Assembly (NCBI GenBank): GCA_022783665.1
Contig: JALFZJ010000039.1
Location: forward strand, 1-58,615
Source: Arcanobacterium sp.
Lineage (GTDB): Bacteria; Actinomycetota; Actinomycetes; Actinomycetales; Actinomycetaceae
Reading direction: 5' to 3'
Length of the DNA: 58,615 nt
The stretch's first letter is position 1; each line of letters begins with the position of its first letter. The position numbers and the translations under genes were made by a program. Positions 16,411-25,162 of the stretch are shown here, in pieces. The notes under the pieces are model-generated. The model did no database searches. It saw only the letters and a program-made list of their open reading frames with translations, and had not been told where the DNA came from.

Positions 16411-17475
16411 ATGACGAACGATCGTTCGGGGGTGCACCACTCCCGTCTTCCGTGGGATTCGGGTAGGTTTGGTGCGGTTTACGACTACTCGAGTATTGGT
16501 GAGTTCATAGTACAGCGTAGCCTCAAGGACGGCGTACACCGCATTCAGATTCCACAGTCGCCGAAACTCGAAATCTACACTCGCGGGCTTGATGGTGTAA
16601 GGCATATGACCGGCAGATTCTGTAGTACGCTTCATGACTGCGGCCACGGTAGCCATAACTACCTGCCCTGCACTTTCAACGCTGCGACGCCCATCCGCGA
16701 CGGTTTGAAAGGCCCCTTCTTCTCAGGATTACACTCCCAAATCAACCCTTATGCGCCGATGGTAGCAGTAGCTGATCCACTACTCGGCCACGATCCCAAC
16801 CTGCGCATTGGCTGGTATACAGGCCTTCCCAACACTGGAACTCAAAACATCATTGCCAGAGTACTTGCGCACATTTCATCGCTCACTCGCAAGCCTCTTC
16901 TGTGCATTGGGGGTTCGGCCGGTGGGTTTGCTGCTATCCTCTACACTGCAATGCTCAACGATCCAGAAAGCTCCGGCTCCAGGTACGCGCTGAACTCCAC
17001 TGCTTTCGTATGGAATCCACAAACGAGTATCACCGATTATTTTCGTTCGCAAGCATACCTGGACGCCGTCTTCCCGCAATCACACGATTCAATCGGCAGT
17101 TCCCCACGGGATCTACTCACTCAATCCGGTATCATCCACGATCTACGTTCGATACCTGTGCCCAAACGCATGCTATACATACAAAATGAGTCAGATTGGC
17201 ATCATCTCGAGCACCACGCACATCCATACATTCAGGCACACGGCTTTCATGAACAATCGCACGGATTCTTCCTTCGAACACCAACACAGGTTGTGGCAGT
17301 TGCCGATTATGCCGGAGGGCACGTGCCATTGCCTGGGTATAAAACGGCAGCGCTGATAGCGTTATTAAAGAATGGCATTATCCCAAGCGAACGAGCGCTA
17401 AAACTTCTATTAGGATCACGGCGTACCCGAGGTAGAGTTCGCGTTGGCAATTTCGGGAGTTCAGATGAGGATTGA
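16411..17475 (+). CDS. Alpha/beta-hydrolase-like protein of the polysaccharide locus
   Basis: 354 residues, with AAGGGAG seven bases upstream of the ATG. Single-domain relative of the second half of the protein at 14689-16305: both share a LRIGW segment (here DPNLRIGWYTGLP) and a GxSAGG nucleophile elbow (here CIGGSAGGFAAILY, about residues 167-180). A late histidine in DYAGGHVPLPGYK could complete a Ser-Asp/Glu-His triad. That architecture suggests an esterase, acyltransferase or related role on glycans. The fold resembles the hydrolase domain of accessory Sec Asp2 proteins (loose impression). No signal peptide is visible, so the protein is probably cytoplasmic. First gene of the plus-strand operon; its 3' end overlaps the next gene by 11 bp. 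Confidence 0.65.
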   Translation: MTNDRSGVHHSRLPWDSGRFGAVYDYSSIGEFIVQRSLKDGVHRIQIPQSPKLEIYTRGLDGVRHMTGRFCSTLHDCGHGSHNYLPCTFNAATPIRDGLKGPFFSGLHSQINPYAPMVAVADPLLGHDPNLRIGWYTGLPNTGTQNIIARVLAHISSLTRKPLLCIGGSAGGFAAILYTAMLNDPESSGSRYALNSTAFVWNPQTSITDYFRSQAYLDAVFPQSHDSIGSSPRDLLTQSGIIHDLRSIPVPKRMLYIQNESDWHHLEHHAHPYIQAHGFHEQSHGFFLRTPTQVVAVADYAGGHVPLPGYKTAALIALLKNGIIPSERALKLLLGSRRTRGRVRVGNFGSSDED

Positions 17476-18160
17476 GAATCGCGCGCTGACTTTGCGCTCA
17501 CCAATAGTGTATGTGCCTGGCGATGACTCTACATTGTCGGGCGATTTCCCTAGTTCCACACGCTTTTGCCGGTCACGTCGCAGTGTTACCGATTATTTGA
17601 ATAGGGGCGAAGTGTGCGATGTGTTCATTCCACGGTTGCGTGAAGGTAGTGAGGGCGACGTCGCTACTTTCATTGAAGCAGGTGCAACGAGACTGATGCT
17701 TGCTCAGATTGATGACGTTTGGAGCTTGTTTTCCCAACTGAACGAACACACACCTCGTGTGTATTACGCTGTGTCTCAGATGGATCAATGGGGTTCGGTA
17801 TTGACGGTATCAGCATCGGCTTTGTGTGACTCTTTTGCGGAGAGTCTCGACCCGACCCACATCAGTATTGCTCTGAGCATGCGCAAGCTACTCCAGCCGT
17901 TGAGCTGTGAACGTGACGGCGCGGATGCAATCATTCAATTAGCTTCCTTGATAGCATCACACCCGCAGCTAGCGCATAGAGCGTTCCCTCGTGAGGCACA
18001 GCTGCTAGGCTTCCAGCGTGTAAGAGACAAAGAGACTCAAGAGCAATATATCCGCTACCAGAAACTTCAGAGAAAGTACGATGCCTTGGCGGGCTCGAAA
18101 CTAGGGCGCCTAACGATGAAATGGTGGGATTTTCACCGGAAGATTGCAGCGAGGAGGTGA
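17465..18160 (+). CDS. Unknown protein of the polysaccharide operon
   Basis: 231 residues from the ATG at 17465, which overlaps the preceding stop. Begins MRIENRALTLRSPIVYVPGD. No catalytic motif is recognised. The C-terminus, roughly the last 40 residues, is a basic helix with YQKLQRKYDALAGSKLGRLT followed by KWWDFHRK. This kind of tail is common at the ends of actinobacterial and firmicute glycosyltransferases and may mediate membrane or partner contact. The body may be a degenerate or non-catalytic glycosyltransferase-like Rossmann domain (guess, from alternating strand/helix pattern). It sits 6 bp before the large GT2-GT4 gene and is surely cotranscribed. Confidence 0.55.
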   Translation: MRIENRALTLRSPIVYVPGDDSTLSGDFPSSTRFCRSRRSVTDYLNRGEVCDVFIPRLREGSEGDVATFIEAGATRLMLAQIDDVWSLFSQLNEHTPRVYYAVSQMDQWGSVLTVSASALCDSFAESLDPTHISIALSMRKLLQPLSCERDGADAIIQLASLIASHPQLAHRAFPREAQLLGFQRVRDKETQEQYIRYQKLQRKYDALAGSKLGRLTMKWWDFHRKIAARR

Positions 18161-18166
18161 ATTGCT

Positions 18167-20374
18167 ATGGCACTAAATGGTGATGCGCTGGCTGTACTGG
18201 CATGCGCCGCGCAGCTATCGAAACCTGACGGCGATGCTACACATTTCGACCAGATGCTTTCGCACTTCGAGAATGCCGGCTCGGCTCTATTGGCGCAAGG
18301 TATTTCAGTGGTGATTCCCGCGTACCAGGCTGAGAGACACCTGCGGAACATCATTGCACAATTGGCTGCTCAAACACTCGATCCGAAGCTCTTCGAGATT
18401 CTCGTGATCGTTAATGGGAACCCTGCTGGCAGCGAAGGCGTGCTTCTCGAGCTGACTCATCAGTATCCCTTTATTGAGCTGCGTTGGTATTTCCTTGATC
18501 TAGCGAATGCTGGGGCTGCGCGTAATCTGGGTGTGCAGCTCGCGCGCCGCCAATACATCACGTTTATAGACGCCGATGATGGAGTGGGGAACCGCTTCCT
18601 CGAGGAACAGTATCGGCTAGCTGACGATTCTACGGTTGTAGTGAGCCCAATCCGTGACGTCAGCGATGACGGTATCGAAACCGATACGAACTACATCCAA
18701 AACAAAATGCGTGGAGTAGGAGGGAAATCCCTACGCCTTATCGACGCCCCATGGGTGATCGGCTTCAACGCCTGCAAGCTCATCGCAACGCAGATCGCTC
18801 GAACCATGACTTACCCGGAGCATTTGTCAAGCGGAGAAGACGTTGCTTTCTGGGCGCAAGCACTTCGCTTCCCGAATCTCAAACTCATATTTGTTGACAT
18901 GGATCTGCCGGAGGCCGCGTATCTGCGGACTCTCACCAGGGATTCTGTGTCTCGGCAGGAAGAGTCATTCGAATTCGATGTGCAGCAGCGCCTTGACTGC
19001 ATCGGAGAACTCCGCGTGCTCGGGGTGCCTCTTGAGGCTCAATCGGCGCTTGATAGCCGGATAAGAGCTCAAGCAGGGTTTATTTCACGATACATCACGC
19101 GGCACCCGAAGGAGCTGCCGGCTGTACGCAGGGAAGTTACCCGCCGTGGAATATATGACTTCCCCTGGGATCTCATACCACGTGAAAAACCAGATACGCT
19201 CGTATTCTCCTACTGTTTTCCCCCATATTCCGATACGTCGGCCATCGTTGCTGCTAAGGTGATTGCCCAACAAGCGCATATGGTGGATGTGATCGCGAAT
19301 GAGATGCGCAGCGCACGCACTACTGACGTTTCAACGGAACTCATTGCAAGTTCATGGGTTGATCGCGTACAGTTCATCGACTCAGTTACTTCCTTCGCAA
19401 ATTGGCAAGCTATCTCCCAGTTCGCTCAGCAGGCAGCGGCGCTTGCTGGAAAGTGGAATCGCGAGAGGAACTATCAGCGGATATACTCCAGGGCTTTATG
19501 GATCGGCTCGCATGTAGCTGCGCTCCTATACAAAATCCGCCACCCACACGCGCATTGGCAGGCAGAGTTTTCCGATCCGTTGCGCACTAATGCCCTTGCC
19601 GAGCAGCGCATCGGCTCGCTTCAACAAGACGTGGTATCGGCAGAGATCGCATCTGCACTTCGCCGAGATAATAGTTGCAGGGGCTGTGCAGACACATCGA
19701 ACCTGTTTAACTTCATTGAATACGCCACTATGCAGCTCGCAGATGAACTGATTTTCACAAATCATAACCAGCTCGAGATTATGGCGGCTCCGTATCCTGC
19801 GGCGTTTCAAGAGGAAATCAAGCGGAAAGCAATTGTACGTGCCCATCCACAGCCGCAACCAGAACTGTACCGGGCAGTTGAGCCAAGATATGTGCTGGAT
19901 CCGGAGGCAGTCAATATCGGTTATTTCGGCAACTTCTACGGCAATCGTGGCATGGACGAGCTTCTCCCAGTGATGTCTGAGGTGAATCATTCGATGCCGA
20001 GCCGTGACGCATCTAAAGCGGTTTGCCTGCATATATTCACCAACAACGGATCGCTTGTGCAAGCAGGGGCTGAAGCATTGGGGATTGCCGAATACGTTCG
20101 AGTCAATCCGTACGTTCCGTACGTTGAGTTTCTGGCACTGTGCAAAACCTTTGATGTGCTACTTGTTAACGACGCAGTCACACGAGGCCGGTTTAGCGTA
20201 AATCCGTTCCTGCCCTCTAAACTCTCGGACTATCTAGGCAGCGGTACTGATATCTGGAGCGTAGTGGAAGAGGGATCGCCCGCGGCAGAAGTATCTACTC
20301 GATATCGCAGCTTCGTAGGAGATGAAGAAAGCATGCGTTCAGCAATCAAAGAGATCGTTGCCACGAAGAATTGA
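18167..20374 (+). CDS. Bifunctional GT2-GT4 glycosyltransferase
   Basis: 735 residues, with a strong AGGAGGT ribosome-binding site. Residues about 45-330 form a GT2 (GT-A fold) domain: ISVVIPAYQAERHLRNII, LDLANAGAARNLGVQLARRQ and the metal-binding YITFIDADDG (DxD-like). Residues about 345-735 form a GT-B domain of GT4 type: LVFSYCFPPYSDTSAIVAAK near its start, INIGYFGNFYGNRGMDELL-like donor-domain entry, and FLPSKLSDYLGSGTDIWSVV near the end. Fusion of two transferases implies that two successive sugars are added, or that one enzyme builds a repeat (inference). It acts at the inner face of the membrane. It is in the middle of the plus-strand operon, 7 bp before the heparinase-like gene. Confidence 0.85.
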   Translation: MALNGDALAVLACAAQLSKPDGDATHFDQMLSHFENAGSALLAQGISVVIPAYQAERHLRNIIAQLAAQTLDPKLFEILVIVNGNPAGSEGVLLELTHQYPFIELRWYFLDLANAGAARNLGVQLARRQYITFIDADDGVGNRFLEEQYRLADDSTVVVSPIRDVSDDGIETDTNYIQNKMRGVGGKSLRLIDAPWVIGFNACKLIATQIARTMTYPEHLSSGEDVAFWAQALRFPNLKLIFVDMDLPEAAYLRTLTRDSVSRQEESFEFDVQQRLDCIGELRVLGVPLEAQSALDSRIRAQAGFISRYITRHPKELPAVRREVTRRGIYDFPWDLIPREKPDTLVFSYCFPPYSDTSAIVAAKVIAQQAHMVDVIANEMRSARTTDVSTELIASSWVDRVQFIDSVTSFANWQAISQFAQQAAALAGKWNRERNYQRIYSRALWIGSHVAALLYKIRHPHAHWQAEFSDPLRTNALAEQRIGSLQQDVVSAEIASALRRDNSCRGCADTSNLFNFIEYATMQLADELIFTNHNQLEIMAAPYPAAFQEEIKRKAIVRAHPQPQPELYRAVEPRYVLDPEAVNIGYFGNFYGNRGMDELLPVMSEVNHSMPSRDASKAVCLHIFTNNGSLVQAGAEALGIAEYVRVNPYVPYVEFLALCKTFDVLLVNDAVTRGRFSVNPFLPSKLSDYLGSGTDIWSVVEEGSPAAEVSTRYRSFVGDEESMRSAIKEIVATKN

Positions 20375-20381
20375 CTACACT

Positions 20382-22007
20382 ATGAAACACCTGAAGCACG
20401 CCATACGAAGGCTTTCAAGCCACTGGCTCCTATCGCAAAACAGAAAGAGCCTACAGAAACCCACGCTACGGCTCCATGATTCTACCTTCTACGAGCAATA
20501 CCTCGAATTATCAAGGCTACATTTAAGATCGAGCACATCGGTTACGCCACTTGCTCCAGGTGAGTACCGCGTGCGTACACGCAACGGCTACGAATTCGAT
20601 GCAGATAATCAGCTCGACTACTCGGTTCAGCCAGATTACCAGAGGCAATCGTCACTCCTATGGCTATATTCTCTCGATTATCTCTGCATTATTGCGCTTA
20701 CGCACAAAGACTACGAACTAGTAGCTCAATGCGTGAAGCGTTTCCATGAGTTCTTCTTTTCCTCTGAAGGAAGGCACACGATTGCCTCCATGAGCTCGGC
20801 GGATCACATGTATGCCGAACTCATACGCTCGCTGTGTACGTTCATAGCTATTCCAGAACTCGATGTCGACGAAGAGTGTGTGGATCTGCTTAATGAAGCG
20901 CTCGCGTGGGCAAGCGTACCGGCACACATCAGAAACAACAACCACGGCATGATGCTGTGCCTTTCTGCGCTACATGCTATTTCAATGCTAGAGGCTGAAG
21001 ACGGCGAAGCTAGATCAGACTACTTCGCCGGACGCCTCCTCGAAGTGTTTGAGGGAGCCTTCTCAAGCAAGAGCACCTGCGTTGAAAACACTCCACAATA
21101 CCAACAGTTCTACATCCACATGATGGATACGACTCTGCGAGAATCACGGGTTATCGGCCTATCAGGCAATAGGCTCGTTGGCCATGTTGCCGCTCTTAGG
21201 GAAGACGCATTTGCCAACCTCGAACTGCAACGGTTACCAGATGGTAGTTTGCCTCCTTTGGGGGATGGGAACGCTACGCGCCCCAAAACTCACGTGACGA
21301 TGCCCGAGAGTGAGCTATTTGACTCAGAATGTGGCTTCTTTTGTAAACGGTGGAGCGATGCTTATTTCTCGATGAAATGCGGTTCAGCTTCCGTAACACA
21401 TAAACAGATGGACGATAACTCCATTTTCCTGTGGTACAAAGGTGAGACGATTCTCGCCGACGCGGGGAATTTGAATTACGACGCGGACGATCAGATATCG
21501 GTTGCTATCAAATCCCAAAAAGGGCACAGCGGCCCATACTTTCGCGAATACGACGAGCTGTATCCAGCCGTCGTCTACAATACATACGGCGCACGAGCAA
21601 CGGGGGAGCTGAAGCATGCCGTTGACGGCGAAGTACACGTACTGCGTGGCACTTCCACAGTCGATGGCACTTATACGACGCATCGGACAGTACGGCTCAC
21701 CTCAGCACGCGAATTGTCGGTGTATGACGATTTCGATGGCCCCGATCATGCTCAGCCATGTATACGTTTTCTCGTCCCGTCTGAGCATGATACAAAGGTT
21801 GATGGCTTGGAAGTGACGATCAAAACTCACACTTGTATTGCTAGCATAGAAGCCGATGCAGGCGAATGGAAACTCCTCCCAAGTGAGGAATCAGGCGTGT
21901 GGCAAGCCGCTGCTTTTAACAGCAAAGAACCAGTGAATCTGCTTGAACTCACCGTTCCAGGGGCCAACGCGTACGTTAGCACTCACATTGTGCTCCGCGA
22001 TGTGTGA
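20382..22007 (+). CDS. Heparinase II/III-family protein
   Basis: 541 residues from the ATG at 20382 (an upstream in-frame start would overlap the glycosyltransferase). The N-terminal half is an alpha-helical toroid-like region (about 60-330, with VAQCVKRFHEFF, SADHMYAELIRSL and NNNHGMMLCLSALHAISMLE). The C-terminal half is a beta-sandwich with FFCKRWSDAYFSMKCGSASV, KQMDDNSIFLWYKGETILAD and KSQKGHSGPYF. Family members are polysaccharide lyases that cleave uronic-acid-containing glycans by beta-elimination. Because this locus also makes UDP-ManNAcA, a lyase acting on the locus's own uronic-acid polymer (trimming or length control) is a reasonable inference. No signal peptide is visible, which is odd for a lyase and leaves its location open. 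Confidence 0.8.
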   Translation: MKHLKHAIRRLSSHWLLSQNRKSLQKPTLRLHDSTFYEQYLELSRLHLRSSTSVTPLAPGEYRVRTRNGYEFDADNQLDYSVQPDYQRQSSLLWLYSLDYLCIIALTHKDYELVAQCVKRFHEFFFSSEGRHTIASMSSADHMYAELIRSLCTFIAIPELDVDEECVDLLNEALAWASVPAHIRNNNHGMMLCLSALHAISMLEAEDGEARSDYFAGRLLEVFEGAFSSKSTCVENTPQYQQFYIHMMDTTLRESRVIGLSGNRLVGHVAALREDAFANLELQRLPDGSLPPLGDGNATRPKTHVTMPESELFDSECGFFCKRWSDAYFSMKCGSASVTHKQMDDNSIFLWYKGETILADAGNLNYDADDQISVAIKSQKGHSGPYFREYDELYPAVVYNTYGARATGELKHAVDGEVHVLRGTSTVDGTYTTHRTVRLTSARELSVYDDFDGPDHAQPCIRFLVPSEHDTKVDGLEVTIKTHTCIASIEADAGEWKLLPSEESGVWQAAAFNSKEPVNLLELTVPGANAYVSTHIVLRDV

Positions 22008-22046
22008 CGCCGCTGCGCCCAGCCGCGAGGCCTATGCAAGTTACGC

Positions 22047-23831
22047 TCACGCAATGTGTGGATCAGCAGCCTGCGCGCCCATCATGCGAGAATACAGTGT
22101 CTCATATAGCTTGGCATTGCGTTCCCAGGTGCGTTCGCTGGCAAAGCCAACAGCGGCGCGCAGCACGCTCTCGGGATCAGTTTCGACGCTCTGGCGTGCA
22201 TGATCGATCGCTTCGGCGAGCGCCTCTGGGCTTTCGGGTGGTACCAGCCAACCTGCAGGAGGTGGCGGTGTGACTTCAGCAAGCGCTGGCAGATTCGATG
22301 CAACTATGGGTACGCCTAATGCGGCAGCCTGGAGCCCCTTGATAGGTGTGACGCTACGAGTTACCTCGGAATCAATACGGGGGATGATGAAACAATCAAG
22401 AGCTCGATACCACGTGGCAGCGCCGTCACGCGGGGCGCGGCCGGCAAATACGATATTACCGGCAACGTCGTCACTATGTGACTCAGCAAGCTTGCGCAAC
22501 CCGGGAAGGGCAGTTCCGTCTCCAACAAGAACGAAACGCCAGTCGTCGTCTGGAAAGCGTGAACGTAAGACCGTTAAAGCCCTGATCGCCGTCTCAAAGC
22601 CTTCGTATTCCACCACCGCTGAAACCGAGCCGAAGATGCGTGCATGTGAAGGAAGGTGGAGCTTTGTACGCGCCTCGATTCTCTCCGTCTCGCGATCTTC
22701 CGGGGAGCGAGATTCCTCGACATCACGGTGCCAGATCGCATTGGGTGCCAGCTCAATCTTATCGGAGGGGACGCCACGATGCACGAACCCAAGCTTTTGC
22801 ACGTTCGACAGCGCCACCACGGCATCAGCACACGATGCGCTTTGTGCTTCTTTCGCTTCGTATGTGCGATAGTGCCAGCTTGATAATCCTTCTTTTCGAT
22901 GGCTGCTCGGCAAACGGGTCAGCCACGTCTTTTCAGGTTCGCCGCGTAACTCATACACCCACGGAACGCCGAGTGCTTTGGCCACAGCCTGAGCTACCAG
23001 AGCGTTATGGAATGGAGTAGTCGTATGAATGACGTCTGGGATCCAGCCCTCTGAAGTCTCAAGGCCGCGTATGAGATCAAGCGTGCACTCAGTTTGCAGC
23101 GCGAGACGCTCAGGCAGCGAGCGTGGCCAGCGCCAACGAAGTAGCCTGTAATAAGGTACATCGTCAACATACTGAACGGGCTCGGCCAGCACTCTGCCCA
23201 CCGTGAGCGGATATGCAAACCTCGTAACAGCCCGTGCGTCTAATCCTGCTTCTCGTTGGGCTCGTAGTATCGCATGTGAGCGCAATGAATAGCCCGACTG
23301 TGTGGTGGGTAGAGAATTCGTCAAGATGTGAAGTATGCGCATAACACCCTGAGGGTGCGCGTGCGCGCGCGTCGAATCCGGTAGTGGCTGACGCGGCACT
23401 GGGAGGACGAACCGTTCCACTTGGGTGGCCGCTGCACTGGCACTTCTGCGGTAAAGCCGCGGGCGAGCGTAATTTAGCGACTGGGGAATATCGCCCATCT
23501 GGCGCAACCATCGAGCGTGAGCATTAGGGAAGATGTGCCCGCTCGCATCAGGATCGACACCTGCGGCAGCGAGCAGATTGGCCTCAAGCGCATTGTGCGG
23601 CGTACTGCCGATAGCCTCGCTGACGCCATCGAGATCACGCCTCGCCAGACTACGCAATACTTGCGTGGTTCTGGTGCCACGATCAGGTAAGACGCGTAGC
23701 AGCAGCTCCTGATAAGTCTTTGGCAGGCGCCGTGCGAGCTGAATTACGAACAGACCAGGATCATCCACCATCATTTGCGTACTGGCCCGTGCGGCGCCAG
23801 CAATCTGTTGCACAACGAACGAAAACCCCAT
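22047..23831 (-). CDS. GT4-family glycosyltransferase with N-terminal extension
   Basis: 594 residues. The first ~165 residues are a helical extension (MGFSFVVQQIAGAARASTQM onward, with RRDLDGVSEAIG) not belonging to the catalytic fold. The GT-B catalytic part starts at MRILHILTNSLPTTQSGYSL (about 165), with PWVYELRGEPEKTWL, an IELAPNAIW phrase, RIFGSVSAVVEYEGFETAIR (donor domain) and the acidic loop RIDSEVTRSVTPIKGLQAAA. Cytoplasmic or membrane-peripheral; it probably extends the same surface polymer. It converges with the heparinase-like gene (39 bp gap), so it has its own promoter, near 23850. No obvious -10/-35 was identified there. Confidence 0.85.
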   Translation of the reverse strand: MGFSFVVQQIAGAARASTQMMVDDPGLFVIQLARRLPKTYQELLLRVLPDRGTRTTQVLRSLARRDLDGVSEAIGSTPHNALEANLLAAAGVDPDASGHIFPNAHARWLRQMGDIPQSLNYARPRLYRRSASAAATQVERFVLPVPRQPLPDSTRAHAHPQGVMRILHILTNSLPTTQSGYSLRSHAILRAQREAGLDARAVTRFAYPLTVGRVLAEPVQYVDDVPYYRLLRWRWPRSLPERLALQTECTLDLIRGLETSEGWIPDVIHTTTPFHNALVAQAVAKALGVPWVYELRGEPEKTWLTRLPSSHRKEGLSSWHYRTYEAKEAQSASCADAVVALSNVQKLGFVHRGVPSDKIELAPNAIWHRDVEESRSPEDRETERIEARTKLHLPSHARIFGSVSAVVEYEGFETAIRALTVLRSRFPDDDWRFVLVGDGTALPGLRKLAESHSDDVAGNIVFAGRAPRDGAATWYRALDCFIIPRIDSEVTRSVTPIKGLQAAALGVPIVASNLPALAEVTPPPPAGWLVPPESPEALAEAIDHARQSVETDPESVLRAAVGFASERTWERNAKLYETLYSRMMGAQAADPHIA

Positions 23832-23927
23832 GCAAGTATTCTACCGTCAACGCTACCGCCGAATGCTCAACCTTAGAGTGCTCACCTCAGGTGCAATAGT
23901 GGTGGGACCATTGCGCCTGCCATCGAT

Positions 23928-24267
23928 TCACGCTAGCGTTCGAATCGATTCCATTTCGATGCCGATGGAGGCACGATACCGAGCAAGGAAATCGTTGTAT
24001 GCCTCGGTTTCGCTGGTGCTAGGCTCGATCACATCCTCGTTTGCCGTAACGAACGCCGTTCGCTGGAGATAATCAGCCAACGAAAGACCGCGGTAACGCT
24101 CATCGCAATAGCGAGCCAACAGTGCAATGCCCCAAGCGCTGCCTTCGCCCGCTTGGCTGCCTACGGCAACAGGCACGTCGAGTGCGGCTGCGAGAACCGA
24201 ATTCGATACCGAGCGACGTATCACCGCGCTCGATCACGCTTGCGGTATGTAAGGTGTTACTAGTCAT
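23928..24267 (-). pseudogene. FGGY-family carbohydrate kinase with a large internal deletion
   Basis: The start is intact: ATG at 24265-24267 with GGAAGG five bases upstream, coding MTSNTLHTASVIERGDTSLG then IEFGS, the N-terminal phosphate-binding motif of FGGY kinases. Within about 15 bases the sequence switches, in a different frame, to SNSVLAAALDVPVAVGSQAG followed by EGSAWGIALLARY. That is the C-terminal end of the same family, running to the normal-looking stop at 23928. Roughly 400 codons are therefore missing between the two ends, with junction near the sequence GAATTCGGTTCTCGCAG (about 24195-24215). Neither frame yields a kinase. It was probably a xylulokinase/ribulokinase-like enzyme. 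Confidence 0.8.
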
Positions 24268-24462
24268 GGGTACCTTCCAGTCAGAAATGCGTAGCCCGAA
24301 GCCTATTCCATAGCCACAAAACGTAACGAACAATCTCAGCACTGTGTCTACAGCTACAGATTCGCAGCGAGCATCCCGTCTCTATCTAAAAACCTCAAGA
24401 GTTTTTGGATCCGTCTCGTCACATGCTGATCATCCACTATCTGATATCGATCTTTTTGCTCG

Positions 24463-24645
24463 GATTTCAAAGAAATCAACCCTGAAATCGATTGGCTAGG
24501 GCTATCGCGGATGCGCAATCGGCTCGAGCATCACTACGATACGGTAGACGATGATACGGTAGACGATAGCGCCGTCTGGCCTGCGATCAATTCGGACATT
24601 CCTATGCTCCGAGATGCGCTGTTAAAAGCCCGTTATCCACAGTAA
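24463..24645 (+). pseudogene. HepT-like (DUF86) toxin, C-terminal fragment
   Basis: Sixty in-frame codons ending at TAA 24643-24645 read EINPEIDWLGLSRMRNRLEH followed by HYDTVDD. This is the end of a HEPN ribonuclease with the R-x4-H-x-Y motif (RNRLEHHY). No start codon or N-terminal helices precede it; a stop lies a few codons upstream. No MNT-type nucleotidyltransferase antitoxin gene is next to it. The fragment also carries a tandem DTVDD duplication that would disturb the loop after the catalytic motif. It is a relic of a HepT/MntA toxin-antitoxin module. Confidence 0.7.
24538..24567. repeat. 15-bp tandem duplication inside the HepT remnant
   Basis: GATACGGTAGACGAT occurs twice in direct succession (24538-24552 and 24553-24567), coding DTVDD twice. 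A relative with a single copy would show this to be a recent slippage event. Confidence 0.85.
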
Positions 24646-24692
24646 TTGAGCGGTACTTCCTCGTTGTATCGTGAGGTTTGCCGGATGCGACG

Positions 24693-25061
24693 TCACTTCC
24701 GAGCTGACGTAGCGACGGCAATTAGCCCACCGGCCATACCGAGATTCTTCAAGAAATTGATCTGCTGAACCTTGCGCTGTTTGTCGTCTGCAATCTTCCA
24801 AAAGGCATGACCAGTGACGGTCGTCGGCACAAGCGAAGCGACAAGCCCGAGTGCCGCTGCACGCGGCAGGATACCGAGCGTCAACGCTGCTCCGCCAAGC
24901 ACCATCGCAGCCCCGTTCGCACGCACAGTCTCCTCTGGATACGGGAAACCTGCCTCGCGCACCACGTCTACACGCGCGCCTGGCTCCTTAGCGGCGTCAA
25001 ACCCTAAGATAATAAACGGAATACCCAGCGCAGCGCGGCCAGCAAACCGTAACAAACCCAT
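24693..25061 (-). CDS. DoxX-family membrane protein
   Basis: 122 residues from the ATG at 25061, chosen for its AAGGAG at good spacing; an upstream start at 25091 has none. Begins MGLLRFAGRAALGIPFIILG, with four hydrophobic segments (about 6-20, 50-64, 68-85 and 105-118) and the family feature of a conserved glycine/proline-rich second helix. DoxX/DoxD-like proteins are small integral membrane proteins, sometimes linked to quinone or thiol metabolism; in mycobacteria a DoxX partners with a superoxide dismutase and a thiol-oxidoreductase. No such partner is nearby. Stand-alone gene between two decayed genes. Confidence 0.8.
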   Translation of the reverse strand: MGLLRFAGRAALGIPFIILGFDAAKEPGARVDVVREAGFPYPEETVRANGAAMVLGGAALTLGILPRAAALGLVASLVPTTVTGHAFWKIADDKQRKVQQINFLKNLGMAGGLIAVATSARK

Positions 25062-25162
25062 CGTCGTCTCCTTCTCGTAGTCTACGAGCATTACTGCAAC
25101 TTATTATTAGTTCTCTAGTTCATTTATATCCACGTAAGCGCGCGAGTGCTCATTGCCTCGCT

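Noticed and set aside
22004..22273. Plus-strand genes within 22004-22870
   Set aside because: Frames opposite to the GT4 gene with arginine/serine-rich composition typical of antisense shadows.
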